A stretch of DNA of 64,000 nt from Magnolia sinica. Lineage: Eukaryota > Streptophyta > Magnoliopsida > Magnoliales > Magnoliaceae. Below, one piece after another: positions 32,610 through 44,924 of this stretch; position 1 is the stretch's first letter, and every line of letters begins with the position of its first letter. Both the position numbers and the translations under genes were made by a program. Location of the stretch: the NCBI RefSeq assembly GCF_029962835.1, contig NC_080582.1:16190032-16254031 (forward strand), given 5' to 3'. Under the pieces are notes generated by a model. It saw nothing but the letters and a program-made list of their open reading frames with translations. It searched no databases and was not told where the DNA came from.

Positions 32610-33983
32610 GCCAACCATCACCCTGACCATATGTGGAGCGAACTTTCATGTTGGTGTGAAATCTACTTCGTTCATCCGTCTTTCCAGCTTATTTAAGGTT
32701 ATGATAGAAAAAATGAGGCAGATCTAAACCTCAAACTAGGTTGCAAAATGACCCATGATATTTCAATAGTAGGCATTCTTTCTCACTGTTTCCTGTTGTG
32801 AGGCCCACTTGAACTTCAAAGCTGTCTCATTTTTCGTCCATGCTCTAAAATGGGTTGGTTTAACAGATGGAGAAGATAGATTTGTCACAAATAATCTGTG
32901 GCACCAGAAACGGTTCAATGGCCATTATTTAATCTCCAGTATTTCTAGTTTCGTGTGGCCCACTTGAGCTTTATATATATCTACCACATTTTTTATACTC
33001 ATGTGTGCTAAAATAAGATGAAAAATCTGACAGACGGAATGGATTTGTCACAAATATCATACCGGGCTCCACCTAGGGTCCAGCCCTTGACTTAAATGTC
33101 CAACAATCCCATTGATAAGTTTTTTAATTGACTGATTTCCTTGCAACCCTCGCTCGGACAGTACGTTGGGCCCACTTTTGTGTCTATGAGAAATCCACTC
33201 GGTCCATCTATTTTTTCAGCTCATATAGGGCATGGCCTCCAAAAATGAGACAAATCCAAGGCTCAAAATTGCCCACACAATGGGCTGAAGATATTTTAAT
33301 ATTGGTCATTCTTTCCCACTATTTTCATGTCATGTGATTCATTTAAGCTTCAAAATGCCTCATTTTTTGGCCAAGAAGCAGCTATTTTTTAACCTTTGCC
33401 CTAAAATGAGCTCCAAAAACAGATGTACCAGTGGATTTGTCACAAATAATCTGTGGCCCTACCAATGTTTCAATGATGGCCATTCAATCCTCAATCTTTC
33501 ATGGTCATGTGGCCGACTTGAGATTTGTATCTGCTTCATTTTTGGGGCCATGTCCTAAAATGAGCTGGGAAATAGATAGACGGGGTAGATTTATCTCAAA
33601 CATTATGGTGGGCTGCACCTACGGTCAAGCAACCCTCTCCCCTACATTTAAATGTTCAACCTCTCTTGTGAACATTGTTTTCGTTCAATCCTTACCTCTG
33701 CTCGCATCAGTTTACCTTGATGTTCATTAGAAATCCTCCCCATTCATCTGTTTTGTGAGCTCATTTAAAAGCATGGGTTCTAAAACGAGGCAGATCACAG
33801 GCTTCAAGTGCGCACATGATCGCCCAACATATTTCAATGGTGAGCATACATATCTACCATTTCTTTTTTTTCTTTTTTTGTCGAGCTTCAGATTTGCCCA
33901 AAATTGAAGCAGAGAAATATATAAATGAGATAGATTTCTCACAAATAAGCTGTGGCCCCATCAATATTTCAATGAATGGCATT
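32610..33983. mobile_element. Three degenerate palindromic elements in series
   Basis: Left-arm text (CCATATGTGGAGCGAACTTT; TTGGGCCCACTTTTGTG; GAAATCCTCCCCATTCATCT) restarts at about 32625, 33160 and 33725, each followed by AGCTCATTTTAGG-like and GTTTCAATG-GGCATTC text. Short ORFs here are repeat artefacts. Confidence 0.65.
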
Positions 33984-34228
33984 CAATCTTGGGCATCCTG
34001 TTTTAGTCACATGATATGCTAAACCTTGGGATCGGTTGAAAGGCCACAAGTAACTATTTTTTTTACTTACGGAAATTAAATTAAAAATAAAAATAAAAAT
34101 AAAAAATAAAAAAATCTTTTCATGTCCGCTTGCTTTTCAGCTATGAACCGAACACCTCCCACTTTTATTGTATTTCCAAAAACCGGCTATATTTTCAACG
34201 GTTAGACATTAAACCACCTGCTATTAAA
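33984..34228. repeat. Direct repeat, partner of 31167-31395
   Basis: Second copy of the segment described at 31167, with an expanded A/T tract. The following 34230-34740 has no recognisable gene. Confidence 0.88.
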
Positions 34229-34744
34229 CGGACAACCGAAGGGGGGTGCGCACAACCAGTGGCCTCCATAAGCAATCCGCACAACACTCATTGCGCGCAC
34301 AATGAGTTTGTTATGTGCACACAATGAGTCTACTACGTGGACATTTGGATGACTGTACAATCATGAAGGGATTAATCCAAAGAGACCTTTGTCTGGGTTG
34401 ACAGAACAAAGAATCTTCCCATAGGCATGGAATCAATAGGAATGGATGTCATCTCAGTATATCAATGTTTTCTATGCTGAAGATTTACAATGGGATTTGA
34501 AATACGACGGAAATTAATATTAAATATTTGATATTAATTTTGAATTATATAAATATTTTACTTTAGAATCAAATGACATAAAGGATGTAAACGAATTTAG
34601 AATAAATGAATAGTGTGATTATTCTCCCTATTATTCTCTTGTTGACCATTGAGTAAATGAATTTCAACCAATTCATTGCATTTGTTTCTTGTCAAAACAG
34701 TACTTGAAAGCCCTGTTTGTTTGAACTGCCTACAAAGAGAACCA

Positions 34745-35095
34745 ACTCAGATCATTCAATCTATGACCCAGGTCGTCCAATCTACAGGTCAGTGGATTGG
34801 TTCCAGGCTGAAACTTATACCCACTTATCAAGGGGAACTAATCACCTACAATGGGCCCAACTCAGATCATTCCCAGGTCTTCCAATCGACAGGTCAGTGG
34901 ATTGGTTCCGGGCTTAAACTTATACCCACTTATCAAGGGGAACTAATCACCTACAATGGGCCCGCTCCACACCATGTCGTACAGATCATTTTCAGCCATT
35001 GGATACCTGCAGACCCACTTATCAAGGAGAACTAATCACTTACAGTGGGCCCGCACCACACCGTATTGTACAGATCATTTTCAGCCATTGGATGG
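34745..35095. repeat. Tandemly duplicated ~115-bp segment related to block A
   Basis: CTCAGATCATTC..CAGGTCAGTGGATTGGTTCC.. and CCACTTATCAAGGGGAACTA occur twice (about 34745 and 34860), and a shorter overlapping repeat (GTACAGATCATTTTCAGCCA) occurs at 34980 and 35060. Similar wording is found at about 1116 and 48500 in block A. Confidence 0.85.
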
Positions 35096-35111
35096 GTTAA
35101 ATAGGTATGAT

Positions 35112-37084
35112 AGAAGGAAGCGGATTGCGTACTAAGTCAAGTAAGCTAAGCGTACTGATTAAACTCATTGGGACCACCATGATTTATGTATTTTATCCAC
35201 TCCGTTTTTATCAGAAAAATTTAGGGCTTGAAACCAAAAATAAAGCATATACAAAGCTCAAGTGGACCACGCCATAAGAAACAGAGTGAATTTAACATCT
35301 ACCTTTGAAATATTCTTGGGGCCACAAAAGTTTTGGATCAAGCTGATATCTTTGTTTTCTCTTCAGCCATGTCCCTGTGATCTTATGACCAAGTTGGATG
35401 ACAAATAAACATCACTGTTAGGATGGTTTTAACCATGTAAATCATTAATCCTACTGTTTCTTGTGGTGTGGTTCACTTGAGCTTTGGATAAGTTTCAATT
35501 TTGGGCTCAACCCTTAAAATGATCTGGAAAAACAGATGAACAGAATGGATAAACTACATACATTCACGATGGCCCAATAGAGTTTGCTCTCGATTTTATT
35601 TTATTATTATTATTATTATTATTTTAAAGGGTAGAGTTACTCCGTACATAATCCAAGTTCGCTATAGAAAAGCAAACAACTAAAATAAATGAATATTTAA
35701 TGCATCAAACGGTTTGAAATGTCATATACCACAAGGAGAGAGTGGTGCAGGCACCTGCCTGTAGGTAATCATATTTGGCTAATGGCAGCGTAGGTAAATC
35801 ATATTTGGCTAGTGACGCTGCCACTAGCCCTGGATTATGGCAGGTGCTATGTGGGCCCCACCATGATCTATGTATTTTATTTGAACCATTCATTTTTATT
35901 CATTATTTTAATCATTTATCCCATAAATTAGACAAATCAAAATCTCAGGTGGACCACACCATGGGAAAGTAATAATTGAATGTCTACCGTTAAAAACCTC
36001 CTAAAGCACACTAACAATTATTTGACATCCAACGTGTAGATTAGGTCACGCAGACTCCAATGAAGGTGAAAAACAAATATCAGCTTGGGCCAAAACTTTT
36101 GCAACCCCTAGAAGTTTTTAATGGTGAGAGTTTAATCAACACTGCGTGGTTCACTTAGATTTTTATCTACCTCAGTTTTGATTTCATTCTTTAAAATTAT
36201 CTTGAAAAATGGATGGACCGTGTGGATGAGACACATGCACCGAACACTGATCAGTTTTATGTGCTCATTTTAAGACTTAGAGACCAAAAGTTAAAAGGAT
36301 CCAAGACTCAAGTGGGCCTCACTAAAGGGAAAGGTGGTAGGGGAAATTCCTACAGGTGAAACCTCCTTGGGTCGGTAGTGATGTTTAAATGTCATCTATA
36401 CCATTCATTACGCCATTCTTACCGGGATGAACCGACAACACAAATATTACCATGATTCGAAACTTCCATGGCCCCAAGAATATTTTAACTGTGGACGTAT
36501 AATCCTTACATAATGCTAACTTAAGTCAACTTAAGTACTGTAAGCTCATTTTTTGTCACATTTATTAAAATAAGTTCACAAAACGGATGATAAGGATGGA
36601 TTTCTCACAAACATCACGATGAACCTGACTTTCCTGCGAAAGTCTTTAGCAGGAAATCCGTCGTCCCACTTTTGCAGACGCAGTTTGATCAGTGACGCTG
36701 CCACCGTCACGGTGCGTAGTGGTCGGTGCTCTGTACGTGCTGTGTACGCCAATCATAATCTACCTGTTTTATCCATATCGTCCATCTAATTTTCCACCTC
36801 ATTTTAATACTTTAGCCATAAATGAGGCAAATCAAAGTCTCAGGTGGACGTTACTATGGAAAATAGTAGTGATTGAATGTCTACCATTAAAAACCTCCTG
36901 GGGCCCACTATTATGTTTATTTGACATCCAGCCTGTGGATTAAGTCACATAGACTTGGAAAAAAAACAAAGTTTTAGGTTCATGTCATAAAATTATATGA
37001 AAAAATGGATAAAAGTAATAGACAGACACATACATTATTTTGGAGCCCACGTATCACCAAGGTGAATCTGTTTCCCACACCGTT
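35112..37084. mobile_element. Series of palindromic elements
   Basis: Copies at about 35112-35592 (arms GAAGCGGATTGCGTAC.. and ..CAATAGAGTTTGCTC), 35835-36240 (GTGGGCCCCACCATGATCTA..), 36250-36675 (ends GCAGGAAATCCGTCGTCCC) and 36700-37000. Two near-identical 25-bp texts CGTAGGTAAATCATATTTGG / TGTAGGTAATCATATTTGGC lie just before the second copy. No gene is seen. Confidence 0.7.
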
Positions 37085-38115
37085 TGAAAGGAAGCAAGCG
37101 GATTGGTTGGTACCACACACCATCCATCTCGCTGTTGTGTTGACATCACCAAGCTGGTGTGTTGACGTCACCAAGTTCTGTGGGTCCCATCATGAGGTAT
37201 GTGCTATATTCCCACTGTCCCGGGACGCGGATTTCCTGCGAAAGCCTCTCGCAGGAAGTTCCTGCGCAAAGTTGCTGGGTGGGGCCCACCACTATGTTTC
37301 TGAGAAATATACTCCGTTTATCCGTTTTGTGAGCTTATTTTAGTATTTTTTTTAAAAATGAGGTGGATACAAGACTCAAGTGGGCCACACGAGAGTAAAC
37401 ATTAGAGATTCGGTGAGAACCGTTGAAACATCCTTATGACCATAAAACCTTTGTTTCAGGCTATTTTATTTTGTATTTTCACTTCATCCTTGTGGTAATG
37501 ACCTTATAAACGGTTTGGATGGCATATAAACATCAAGGTGGACCCCAAGAAGGTTTCAACGGTAGGCATTTCTTTTTCTAATTTTCCCTCTGGTGTGGTC
37601 CACTTTAATTTTGGATCCAACTCATTTTTGGTCACTGGTACTAAAATTAGCTCTCCAAATGGATGAACGGAATATATTTCCCAGAAACATGGTAGTGGGC
37701 CCCACCCAGTATCCTTGCGCAGGAACTTCCTGCAAAAGGCTTTCGCAGGAAATCCGCGTCCTTTATCCGGCAAGCTCGTCTGCCGAAACCTTCGAGGATT
37801 ATTATAAAAAATTTTAAAAATTAAAAAAAAAAGGTCTATCATTAAAGCCTTCCAGGGGCCACCTTTCTTATCCAAGTCTGTGTAACCTTTTAAGCAGATT
37901 GAATGGAAAATAAACACTATAACGGGCGGTCAGTATTAATGGTGAGAATTATTGTGGTATGAATACAATAAATATATCATTTTAGAGCCCATTTAACTTT
38001 GATCTACTCAGAACCGTTCGTATTACTTGGAGCAGCTCATGGAGCAGCAGCACTCGTCTTCGCACGAAATGTACCCACACCAGCCAGATGGCTGGTGTGC
38101 CGTACACCATCCAAT
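37085..38115. mobile_element. Palindromic element interrupted by another
   Basis: Left part (GCGGATTGGTTGGTACCACA.., 37090) and right part (..CCAGATGGCTGGTGTGCCGT, to 38115) belong to the GGTGTACCACACACC subfamily. Between them sits the complete element at 37223-37761, giving a relative age. Confidence 0.65.
37223..37761. mobile_element. Complete palindromic MITE with hairpin-within-TIR ends
   Basis: Starts GGACGCGGATTTCCTGCGAA and ends ..TTCGCAGGAAATCCGCGTCC. Each ~48-bp terminus itself folds (TTCCTGCGA..TCGCAGGAA at 37232-37256), giving a small hairpin at the tip of the large one. The ORFs in it are artefacts. Confidence 0.85.
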
Positions 38116-38120
38116 ATTCA

Positions 38121-38709
38121 GGGGCGGATTTCCTGCAAAAGCCTTTCAAAGTGACTCTGGTGGAAACCTAAGTGGGGGCACTGTGATATTTACGTGAAAT
38201 CTATCCTTCCATCCGTCTTGTGAGGTTTTTTTATTTTTTTATTTTATTTTTTTATTTTATTACACACGCACACACACTCCCCCACACACTCACGCTAATG
38301 GAATTTAAACTTGAAACAAAATTAAGTCGGATTCAAGCCTGAATTGGACGTCACCATAGGAGAAGGTGGGTACGGAAATTACCATAGTTAAACCTCCTGT
38401 GTCGACAGTGATGTTTACATGACATCCATACTGTTCATACCTTCATTCCTAATGTTATAATTGAAAACATAAATATTAGCCTGATTCAAAACTTACGTGG
38501 CCCCACCAATATTTCAATTGTAGGCATTCAATTCTCACCTTTTGGGCCCACTTGAGTATTGGATCCTGCTCATTTCTTGCCTAATATTCTAAAATGATCT
38601 CACAAAATTGATGAACGGTGTAGATGTCTTACAAACATCACAGTGGGCCCCACCTACGTTCCCTGCGTAGGAACTTGGTGGGAAAGGCTTTAGCAGGAAA
38701 TCCGCGTCC
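38121..38709. mobile_element. Palindromic MITE of the TTTCCTGC subfamily
   Basis: Left end GGGGCGGATTTCCTGCAAAA and right end ..TTTAGCAGGAAATCCGCGTC. A low-complexity TTTTATTTTATT segment and a CACACGCACACACA run interrupt the left arm at about 38226-38295. Confidence 0.8.
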
Positions 38710-38807
38710 CAGCGGATTCGCCATGCTGTATACAAATTAACGCGGACCAGATAGAAAATCTTTAAATTCGTGAAAAGATAGAAAATTTAATTGCCGTAGA
38801 TACCTGA

Positions 38808-38893
38808 TATTTGTCTCTTCGTGTGTCCTGACGAAGCGCTCACAATCACTCCTCTAATCCGTGGATCGTCTTTGGAGGCTGACTCCGCACCAT
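38808..38893 (-). pseudogene. 5' remnant of a third NB-LRR paralogue
   Basis: Minus strand reads A-E-S-A-S-K-DDPRIRGVIVS then ..RQI, aligning with the first 30 residues of paralogue 1 (MADSRATDDRRLRGEGEIVS..MRQQI). The 5' flank TCTGCAAAATTC.. also matches the flanks upstream of both other genes. The ATG present is out of frame with this homology, and coding text ends just before IWDCLRD. It is the stub of a gene whose body has been lost. Confidence 0.75.
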
Positions 38894-39035
38894 CTCTTTC
38901 TGCAAAATTCAAATTTCTTGTTTTGTAAGGGAGCGCATGGGGTAGGCATGGCCTTGAAACTTGGCCCTATCAATTTTCAAGCCGGCTTAGGCTAGGTTGT
39001 CCTAAATTCATATGTACCCACTATGTTACCTATAT

Positions 39036-39037
39036 AT

Positions 39038-39080
<43 letters not shown>
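39036..39080. repeat. (CT)n microsatellite
   Basis: About 43 bp of CT followed by T-rich tracts to 39210. No gene in 38900-39230. Confidence 0.97.
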
Positions 39081-39091
<11 letters not shown>

Positions 39092-39419
39092 TTTTTTTTT
39101 AGTTTTTCCTCTTTTTTAACTTGCAGCAATAAAAAAGTTATTTTTGAAGTTACTTTAATCATCATCATCAGAATTTTAATTTTAAATTTTTTTTTTTTTT
39201 TGAACTTTTTACTTTTCTACTCCCCCTTCCAGCATGGATTGGGTGGATCCCTGACTGTGGAACCCACATTAATGCATGTGCCTTACATCTACTGTGTCCA
39301 TCTATTTTGACACATCATTTCATGGCACATTCCAAAAAACAAAGCAAATCCAAATCTCCGGTAAACCACACCACAGGAAACTATGGTTTTTGACCATTAA
39401 AAACTTATTATAGCCTTAA

Positions 39420-40012
39420 AGGTGGGCCACACAGTGTGGGATTGAGGGACCTACTCCTCAGAATTGGACACTCCATATAAAAGGTGCCCCGCATGATGGT
39501 GACCCAGATCCATAGTGAGGCCCACATGATGGATGATCCATATTAAATATGAAGTCCACATGATAGACATATAATATTAATGGTGGGCCACATGATAGGT
39601 GACCCAAATCAAAGCGGGCCCACATAAGGGGCATACCACATCAAAGGTCAGCCTCTAATGATGAATGGTTCATATCCAATGTAGGCACCACATGATGGAT
39701 GATCCACATCAAAGGTAGGGTCCACACTTGGATGGTCCACATCAAAGGTGGGATCCACATGATGGATGGTGGAGATTGAAGGTGAGCCCTACATGATGGA
39801 TAATAATATTGATGGTGAACCCCACATGATGTAACTTGACATCGAAGATCAGCCCCTAATGATGAATGACCCACATATAATGCAAGCACCGAATAATGTA
39901 GGACCACTTTGAAATTGGGCCCGCATGATGAGCATTCCACATTAAGATGGCCACACATGATAGACGAACCACTTCCAAGGTGGGCGTCGTATGATTGGTA
40001 ACCGACATCAAA
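39420..40012. repeat. Degenerate ~35-40-bp tandem repeat
   Basis: About 15 diverged units with the consensus CACATGATGGATGATCCACA followed by TCAAAGGTGGGCCC. Units are recognisable by CACATGATG near 39531, 39567, 39597, 39690, 39748, 39790 and 39831. The 153-codon minus ORF across it is an artefact of the repeat. Confidence 0.85.
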
Positions 40013-40182
40013 GGGGGAGCTGCTTGCGTGAGAACCCGGATTGGTGAGACCCCGGAGTGTGGTGCCGACTGTTATGTAGGTGACTGTATACACGTCGTCC
40101 ATTCATATTGAAAGCGCATATTAGTGCATGATACAAAAAATGAAGTTCGAAATAAAAGAGAGATAGTTTAAGCAGAGAAGAA

Positions 40183-42966
40183 TCACTCACTTGATGGACA
40201 CCATTCTTTGAAATGAATGTTGCTTGGCTTGATGTTGCCCTCCCATTTAATGCTTTCCCACCATGTCAGCTCACCTTGGATCTCGACTTCTGATGTAGAA
40301 GCATTTGTGTTATGAAGAGGAAGCTTCTCTAGCAAGGGGCATTCTCGAATCTTCAACTTCTTCAGCATCGGCAAGTGCCCACCGCAAATGCTTTTGAGTT
40401 TGCATAGATCCCAAAGACGTAAATCGACTAGTTGTGGAAATGCATTTTGCCCCTCCACGCTGTCTTCTTCAAAAACCTTCTCCAGTCTACAACAGAATTT
40501 TATTTCTAGTAATTCAAGATTCTGTAACCGAATACTCGAAGAGAAGAAGTTGATGAGCTTCAGGCAACATTCCAAATATATATTCTTTAAACATGCGAAG
40601 CTCCCTCTTCCTAACTCCCCTCTGCACACTTTTCTTAATTTGGCAAGATCCAACACCCTTAGATTTTCTAAACAAATTGCCGCATCATCGTATGTCCCTC
40701 CTACGAACAGATACTCCAACTGATGGCATTTCTCAATCCAACATTCTTTAAGGTGGTCCATCTTCATGCCCAGATTAGACAATGCCTTAATGAACACATT
40801 GCCATACAAACGAAGGAATTCTATCACCGAAAGCAATCCTCTAATACCGTCTAGGGAATTCTTACCACCGCAAACCTCCAGCCGTCTTTCATAACTCAAA
40901 GACTGCTCAAATCGAATATAAATATGCTGGTAGAGAAATCAGTTTCTTTTAAAACAAGCAAATATATCCTTGGGCCCTCCCTCGCAGGGACAGACCAAGA
41001 AATAAAATTTTAGAAAGCAGGATTTCCATAGTTTTGAGCTTTGGTCCAAAGTCTCAAAAACACTAGCATCACTGACCGAGATGCGATATATGCTGCTGTC
41101 TTGGAGCTGTTCACGCAGCAAGTCCAAGCCCCATCGATCCCAATTTAATTTTTTTGGAAGCCTATCTACCTTTCTCCAGTCAACCCTCTTGAGATGCTCC
41201 ATTCCCAACAGGTCCAAGCACCGCATGTTAGTAATACTGAAAATTCCGTGTGGAAGCTCTTCAATTCTCGTGCCTGAAAGATCTAGCGACTCAAGTTTTG
41301 AAAGTTTATCTGGGCTGACCAGTCTCAACAGAGAGCGACAACCCTTGAGCAAGAGCCGACTGAGGTTGCAGGCACTAGAGATATCGAGACTTCGGAGGCT
41401 ATGCATGTTGTGGAAGGATACTTCCACCATCTTTGTCAAGGGAGTTTGATGGAGATCGAGGATCTCGAGCTTCTGCATATCCTTTAAGAATGCGGCTGGA
41501 AGAGACTCTAGCTTGCAGCAGCTTCGAAGCTTCAATAACCATAATTCATGAAGACAGGACATGGACGATGGCAGTGAAGTGATGCTTGTAGAAGAAAGGT
41601 CGAGAACTCGGAGTTTGGTCATATTCTTGAAAAAACTGTCTGGGATTTCTTGCAAACGATCGTTATCGTTGAGCAACAACGTTGACATAAAAGGGCAATT
41701 GGGAGAGCTGAATTGGAGTGTTTCTACCTGATTGTGGGATAATGAGATCCATTGGCATGATTCTTCCCCGTCCAAGTTGTATTTCACTAGTAACTTTTGA
41801 GAATCAATCACTTGCCTCACATGAGAATTCATATCCACATGATATGGTCCTCCTGAAGATTCCTCCAATGTAAACTGCTTGTGTAGCGAGACGTTAAATT
41901 CCGCTTCCTTAGGATGAGAGTCCCAAGGCGCTAAATTTTCTGAAGACTGCTCTAGAAAGAGAGTTAGGTAATTTGGGTTTGATGACGCCAGGGACAATAA
42001 CACCATGCATCTCTCTGCCAGCTCTTTGAGCAGTAGATTCCCCATTTTCTTGAAAGCTGCTTCTTTATTCTCCTCTTCATTGAAGGACCCATCTAAAAAA
42101 CCCTCTGACCTCCAATACTCTTCTATCAAGGAATCTTGATCGATTGAGCATCCATTTCGACAGAACAAGGAGACGTAAGAAAAGGAATTCAAGAACATGT
42201 CTCCAGTTGAGAAACCAATGCGGGCAGCTACGTCAGCTGTCTCTTCCTGTAAAAAATCCCAGGCATCTTCTTTAGACCACTCCTCCAACATGATTTTTAA
42301 TTGGGCTCCCATTTTGGAACAAACTTCATGGGATTGAGTGGTGATGACGACTTTGCTGCCACTGGTGGTGGTAGGGGCTGTGATTGGAACTCTCATCTCT
42401 TGTAAGTCAAAGCTTTCCCAAACATCTTCAAAGATGAGGAGGAACCTTTGGCCGCTTAACTTATCCTTGATACGCTTAGCAGCTGTAGAGAATTGTATGG
42501 ACTCTGGGATATCCAATGCCTCCTTGATTTCCATCTGCACCTCCATTAATCGATTCCTTCTTCCCTTTGCATCCAACATCTTTAAAACCCGTATCTTCTT
42601 ATAAAGCTCAATTTCAAGCTTAAATATTAATCTGCCGTATCTTGTAATCTGGTCCTGCAAATGGTCGAATTCTTGTCTGAATTTCTCCAGCATCTTTTCT
42701 CCAAGACTCTCGATCCCTGGTGCTTTTACTTGTATGATCACATCAAACAGTCGGCTAGATTCTCCAGATTCCTCCATTTCCGCGACCACCTGTCTCACAA
42801 TCCGTGACTTCCCTACTCCCTGCCACCCCCATACTGAGAATATAGAAATCTTGTCATCTCTCAAGCAATCCCATATTTGTTGCCTCATGCGTTGTGACGA
42901 AGGGATCACAATCTCTCCTCTTCCTCCTTTGCGCCGTCGATCATCATCATCCCAAGAAGCTGCCAT
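40183..42966 (-). pseudogene. NB-LRR disease-resistance gene 2, one in-frame TGA
   Basis: Single frame of 927 codons from MAASWDDDDRRRKGGRG at 42966 to ..FKEWCPSSE-stop at 40183, broken only by TGA at 40941-40939 after ..CFKRN. Paralogue 1 has CGA (Arg) there, so one CpG C-to-T change explains it. The truncated product would be 675 residues. Positions: IWDCLRDD 31-38, P-loop GWQGVGKSR 47-55, kinase-2 LLIFEDVW 176-183, RNBS-B GSKVVITTQS 203-212 (Arg lost compared with ITTR), RNBS-D-like SFSYVSLF 261-268, MHD-like VDMNSHV 377-383, LRRs from about 420. RNBS-B to RNBS-D is about 50 residues against roughly 110-120 usually, so the GLPLA/ARC1 helices are missing. There is no coiled-coil or TIR domain. 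Stop loss by read-through or sequencing error remains possible. Confidence 0.92.
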
Positions 42967-43274
42967 TGCCTACACTGGTTCTCTCCTGCAAAATTCGAAT
43001 TCCTTGTCTCATAAGTAACGGTGGCAATGAACCAGGCAACGCACCCTCATCAATTTTCCAAGGAAAAAATTAGCATTGTAGACGAGTCCGTACAATGCTC
43101 TTTTTTGTTTCCTTCACCTGGGAACTTATCTGACCAAAAGCGATTTTTAAGTCACAGACGTTAGTTTTTTTGATGAAAATACCCTTGCCAATTAAAGTAA
43201 AGCAGCTAAAAAAGTAGGGGTATTTTTGTCTTTCTGGATTCGTCCGTGTGACTAATAGTCTAGTTCGGTAATTA

Positions 43275-43682
43275 AGGGCCTGTTTGGTCGGGCAGACGGG
43301 ATGAGATTAGATTGTATTGGAAGGGATTGGAAGGAGCAATCTCAAGATTGGCCAGGCATGCCAAACAGGTACGTTGAACTTCTGCTTGAATTGGAGTAAT
43401 TCCATGGGATTGCCAGCACTCCACTGGCATCACCATCATTACCTTGAAATCCACCCAATCCCTCCTAATCCCATCTATTTTGCCTGGAACATGTTTGGGT
43501 GGATGGATTGGAAGGGATTGGCCAGGCATAATCCCAGGATTGGTCAGGCGGGCCAAACATACTCAGTGATAGATTCCCTGGATATAGCAATCCCCAGCAA
43601 TCCACTGACGCAGCCATCCTTACCTGCCATCCACCCTAATACAAGCTAATCCCATGGGATGGGCCCGTCCAAACATGCCATA
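43275..43682. mobile_element. TGTTTGG-type MITE(s)
   Basis: Begins GGGCCTGTTTGGTCGGGC and ends ..GGGCCCGTCCAAACATGCC. Inside, GGAAGGGATTGGAAGGAGCA, AATCTCAAGATTGGCCAGGC and GGGCCAAACA text occurs twice, suggesting a tandem or nested pair. A related insert is at 21.8-22.0 kb. The target duplication is not certain. Confidence 0.7.
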
Positions 43683-43825
43683 AGGTTTTTTTCGGGTCGC
43701 GTAAAATAACCTGGGTAGTCCATCCGGTCTATAATGGAAACGTACCCTTTTCCAAGCTGTGTTTGTGCTCAAGTCATATTAACTTGACGCACAACCAACC
43801 TAGCATATACCATTGATTTGTGGAA

Positions 43826-44352
43826 GTGGATTGGCTGGTGTGGGTATATGTCGTGACAAGATGAGCACCGACGATCTTCAAACTCAGGTTATACGAACGG
43901 TTAAAAGGATATTAAAAGTTTCGTGGGCCTGATGTATTTGTTATATCCACACTGTTCATCTATTTTGCTAGATAATTTTAGATTATGAGCTCAAAAATGA
44001 TTTTTACCCCAAAATATTCGTAGGGCCCATCGTAACATTTATTTTCTATCAAATCTTTTCATAAGGTCACACTGACCTGATGATGAGGAAAAGCAAATAT
44101 CATATTCATCCAAAACTTATGCGACCCAGAAAGGTTTCAATGGTAGACGTTCAATCCCCCATGGCATTTTGTTTGCAATGTGGTTCACTTAATCTTTGGA
44201 TATGTTTTATATTTTTGACTCAAGACTTCCTACCAGCTCAATAAATAGATGGATAATTTGGATATAACACATGCCTCATGATGGGACCCCACACAAAGTT
44301 TGCTGATGTCAACACACCAGGCCAGGTCGGTGGGGTGTATTACACCAGCCAC
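43826..44352. mobile_element. Palindromic element, GGTGT subfamily
   Basis: Left end GTGGATTGGCTGGTGTGGGT and right end ..GTGGGGTGTATTACACCAGC, with the usual arms and core between. Confidence 0.7.
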
Positions 44353-44855
44353 GGACGCGGATTTCCTGCGAAATCCTTTTGCAGGAAGTTCCTGCGCTCG
44401 AAACTTAGGTGGGGCCCACCGTGATGTTTTTGAGAAATCAACCCCGCCCATCCGCTTTTTGAGCTCATTTCAGGGCATGAAACCAAAAATGAACTGGATC
44501 TAAGACTCAAATGTGCTGAAAACGTGAGGATTGAACGCCTGCAGTTGAAATATTTATGAGGCCACAGAATTGTTGAATCAGGATAATATTTGTGTTTTCA
44601 GTTCATCCCAGTAGGAATGACGTTACGAACGGTATGGATGGCATGTAAACATAATTGTCAGCCCCAGGGAAGTTTCAACGGTTGAAATTTTCCTACCCAC
44701 CTTTTCCTTCAATGCGGTCCACTTGAGTCATGGATCCTGATCAATTTTTTGTCTCAAGCCTTAAATTAATCTCACAAAACGGATGAACGGGATAGATTTA
44801 TCACAAACATCAGGGTGGGCTCCACTTTGGTTTCGAGCGCAGGAAATCCGCGTCC
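44353..44855. mobile_element. Complete palindromic MITE with 9-bp target duplication
   Basis: Starts GGACGCGGATTTCCTGCGAA and ends ..GCGCAGGAAATCCGCGTCC. Flanks ACCAGCCAC (44344-44352) and ACTAGCCAC (44856-44864) agree at 8 of 9 positions. It is inserted in or beside the right end of the element at 43826-44352. Confidence 0.85.
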
Positions 44856-44924
44856 ACTAGCCACTACTTTATTACGGATCGTGGCGTAGAACGCGGGCTC
44901 CGCCTCGGTGGATCCGGGGATCAG

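Noticed and set aside
37593-37917. ORFs on both strands in the nested palindromic element
   Set aside because: A hairpin gives mirrored ORFs by symmetry; no codon conservation between copies.
39641-40102. 153-codon minus ORF
   Set aside because: Runs through a degenerate 35-40-bp tandem repeat; no protein features.
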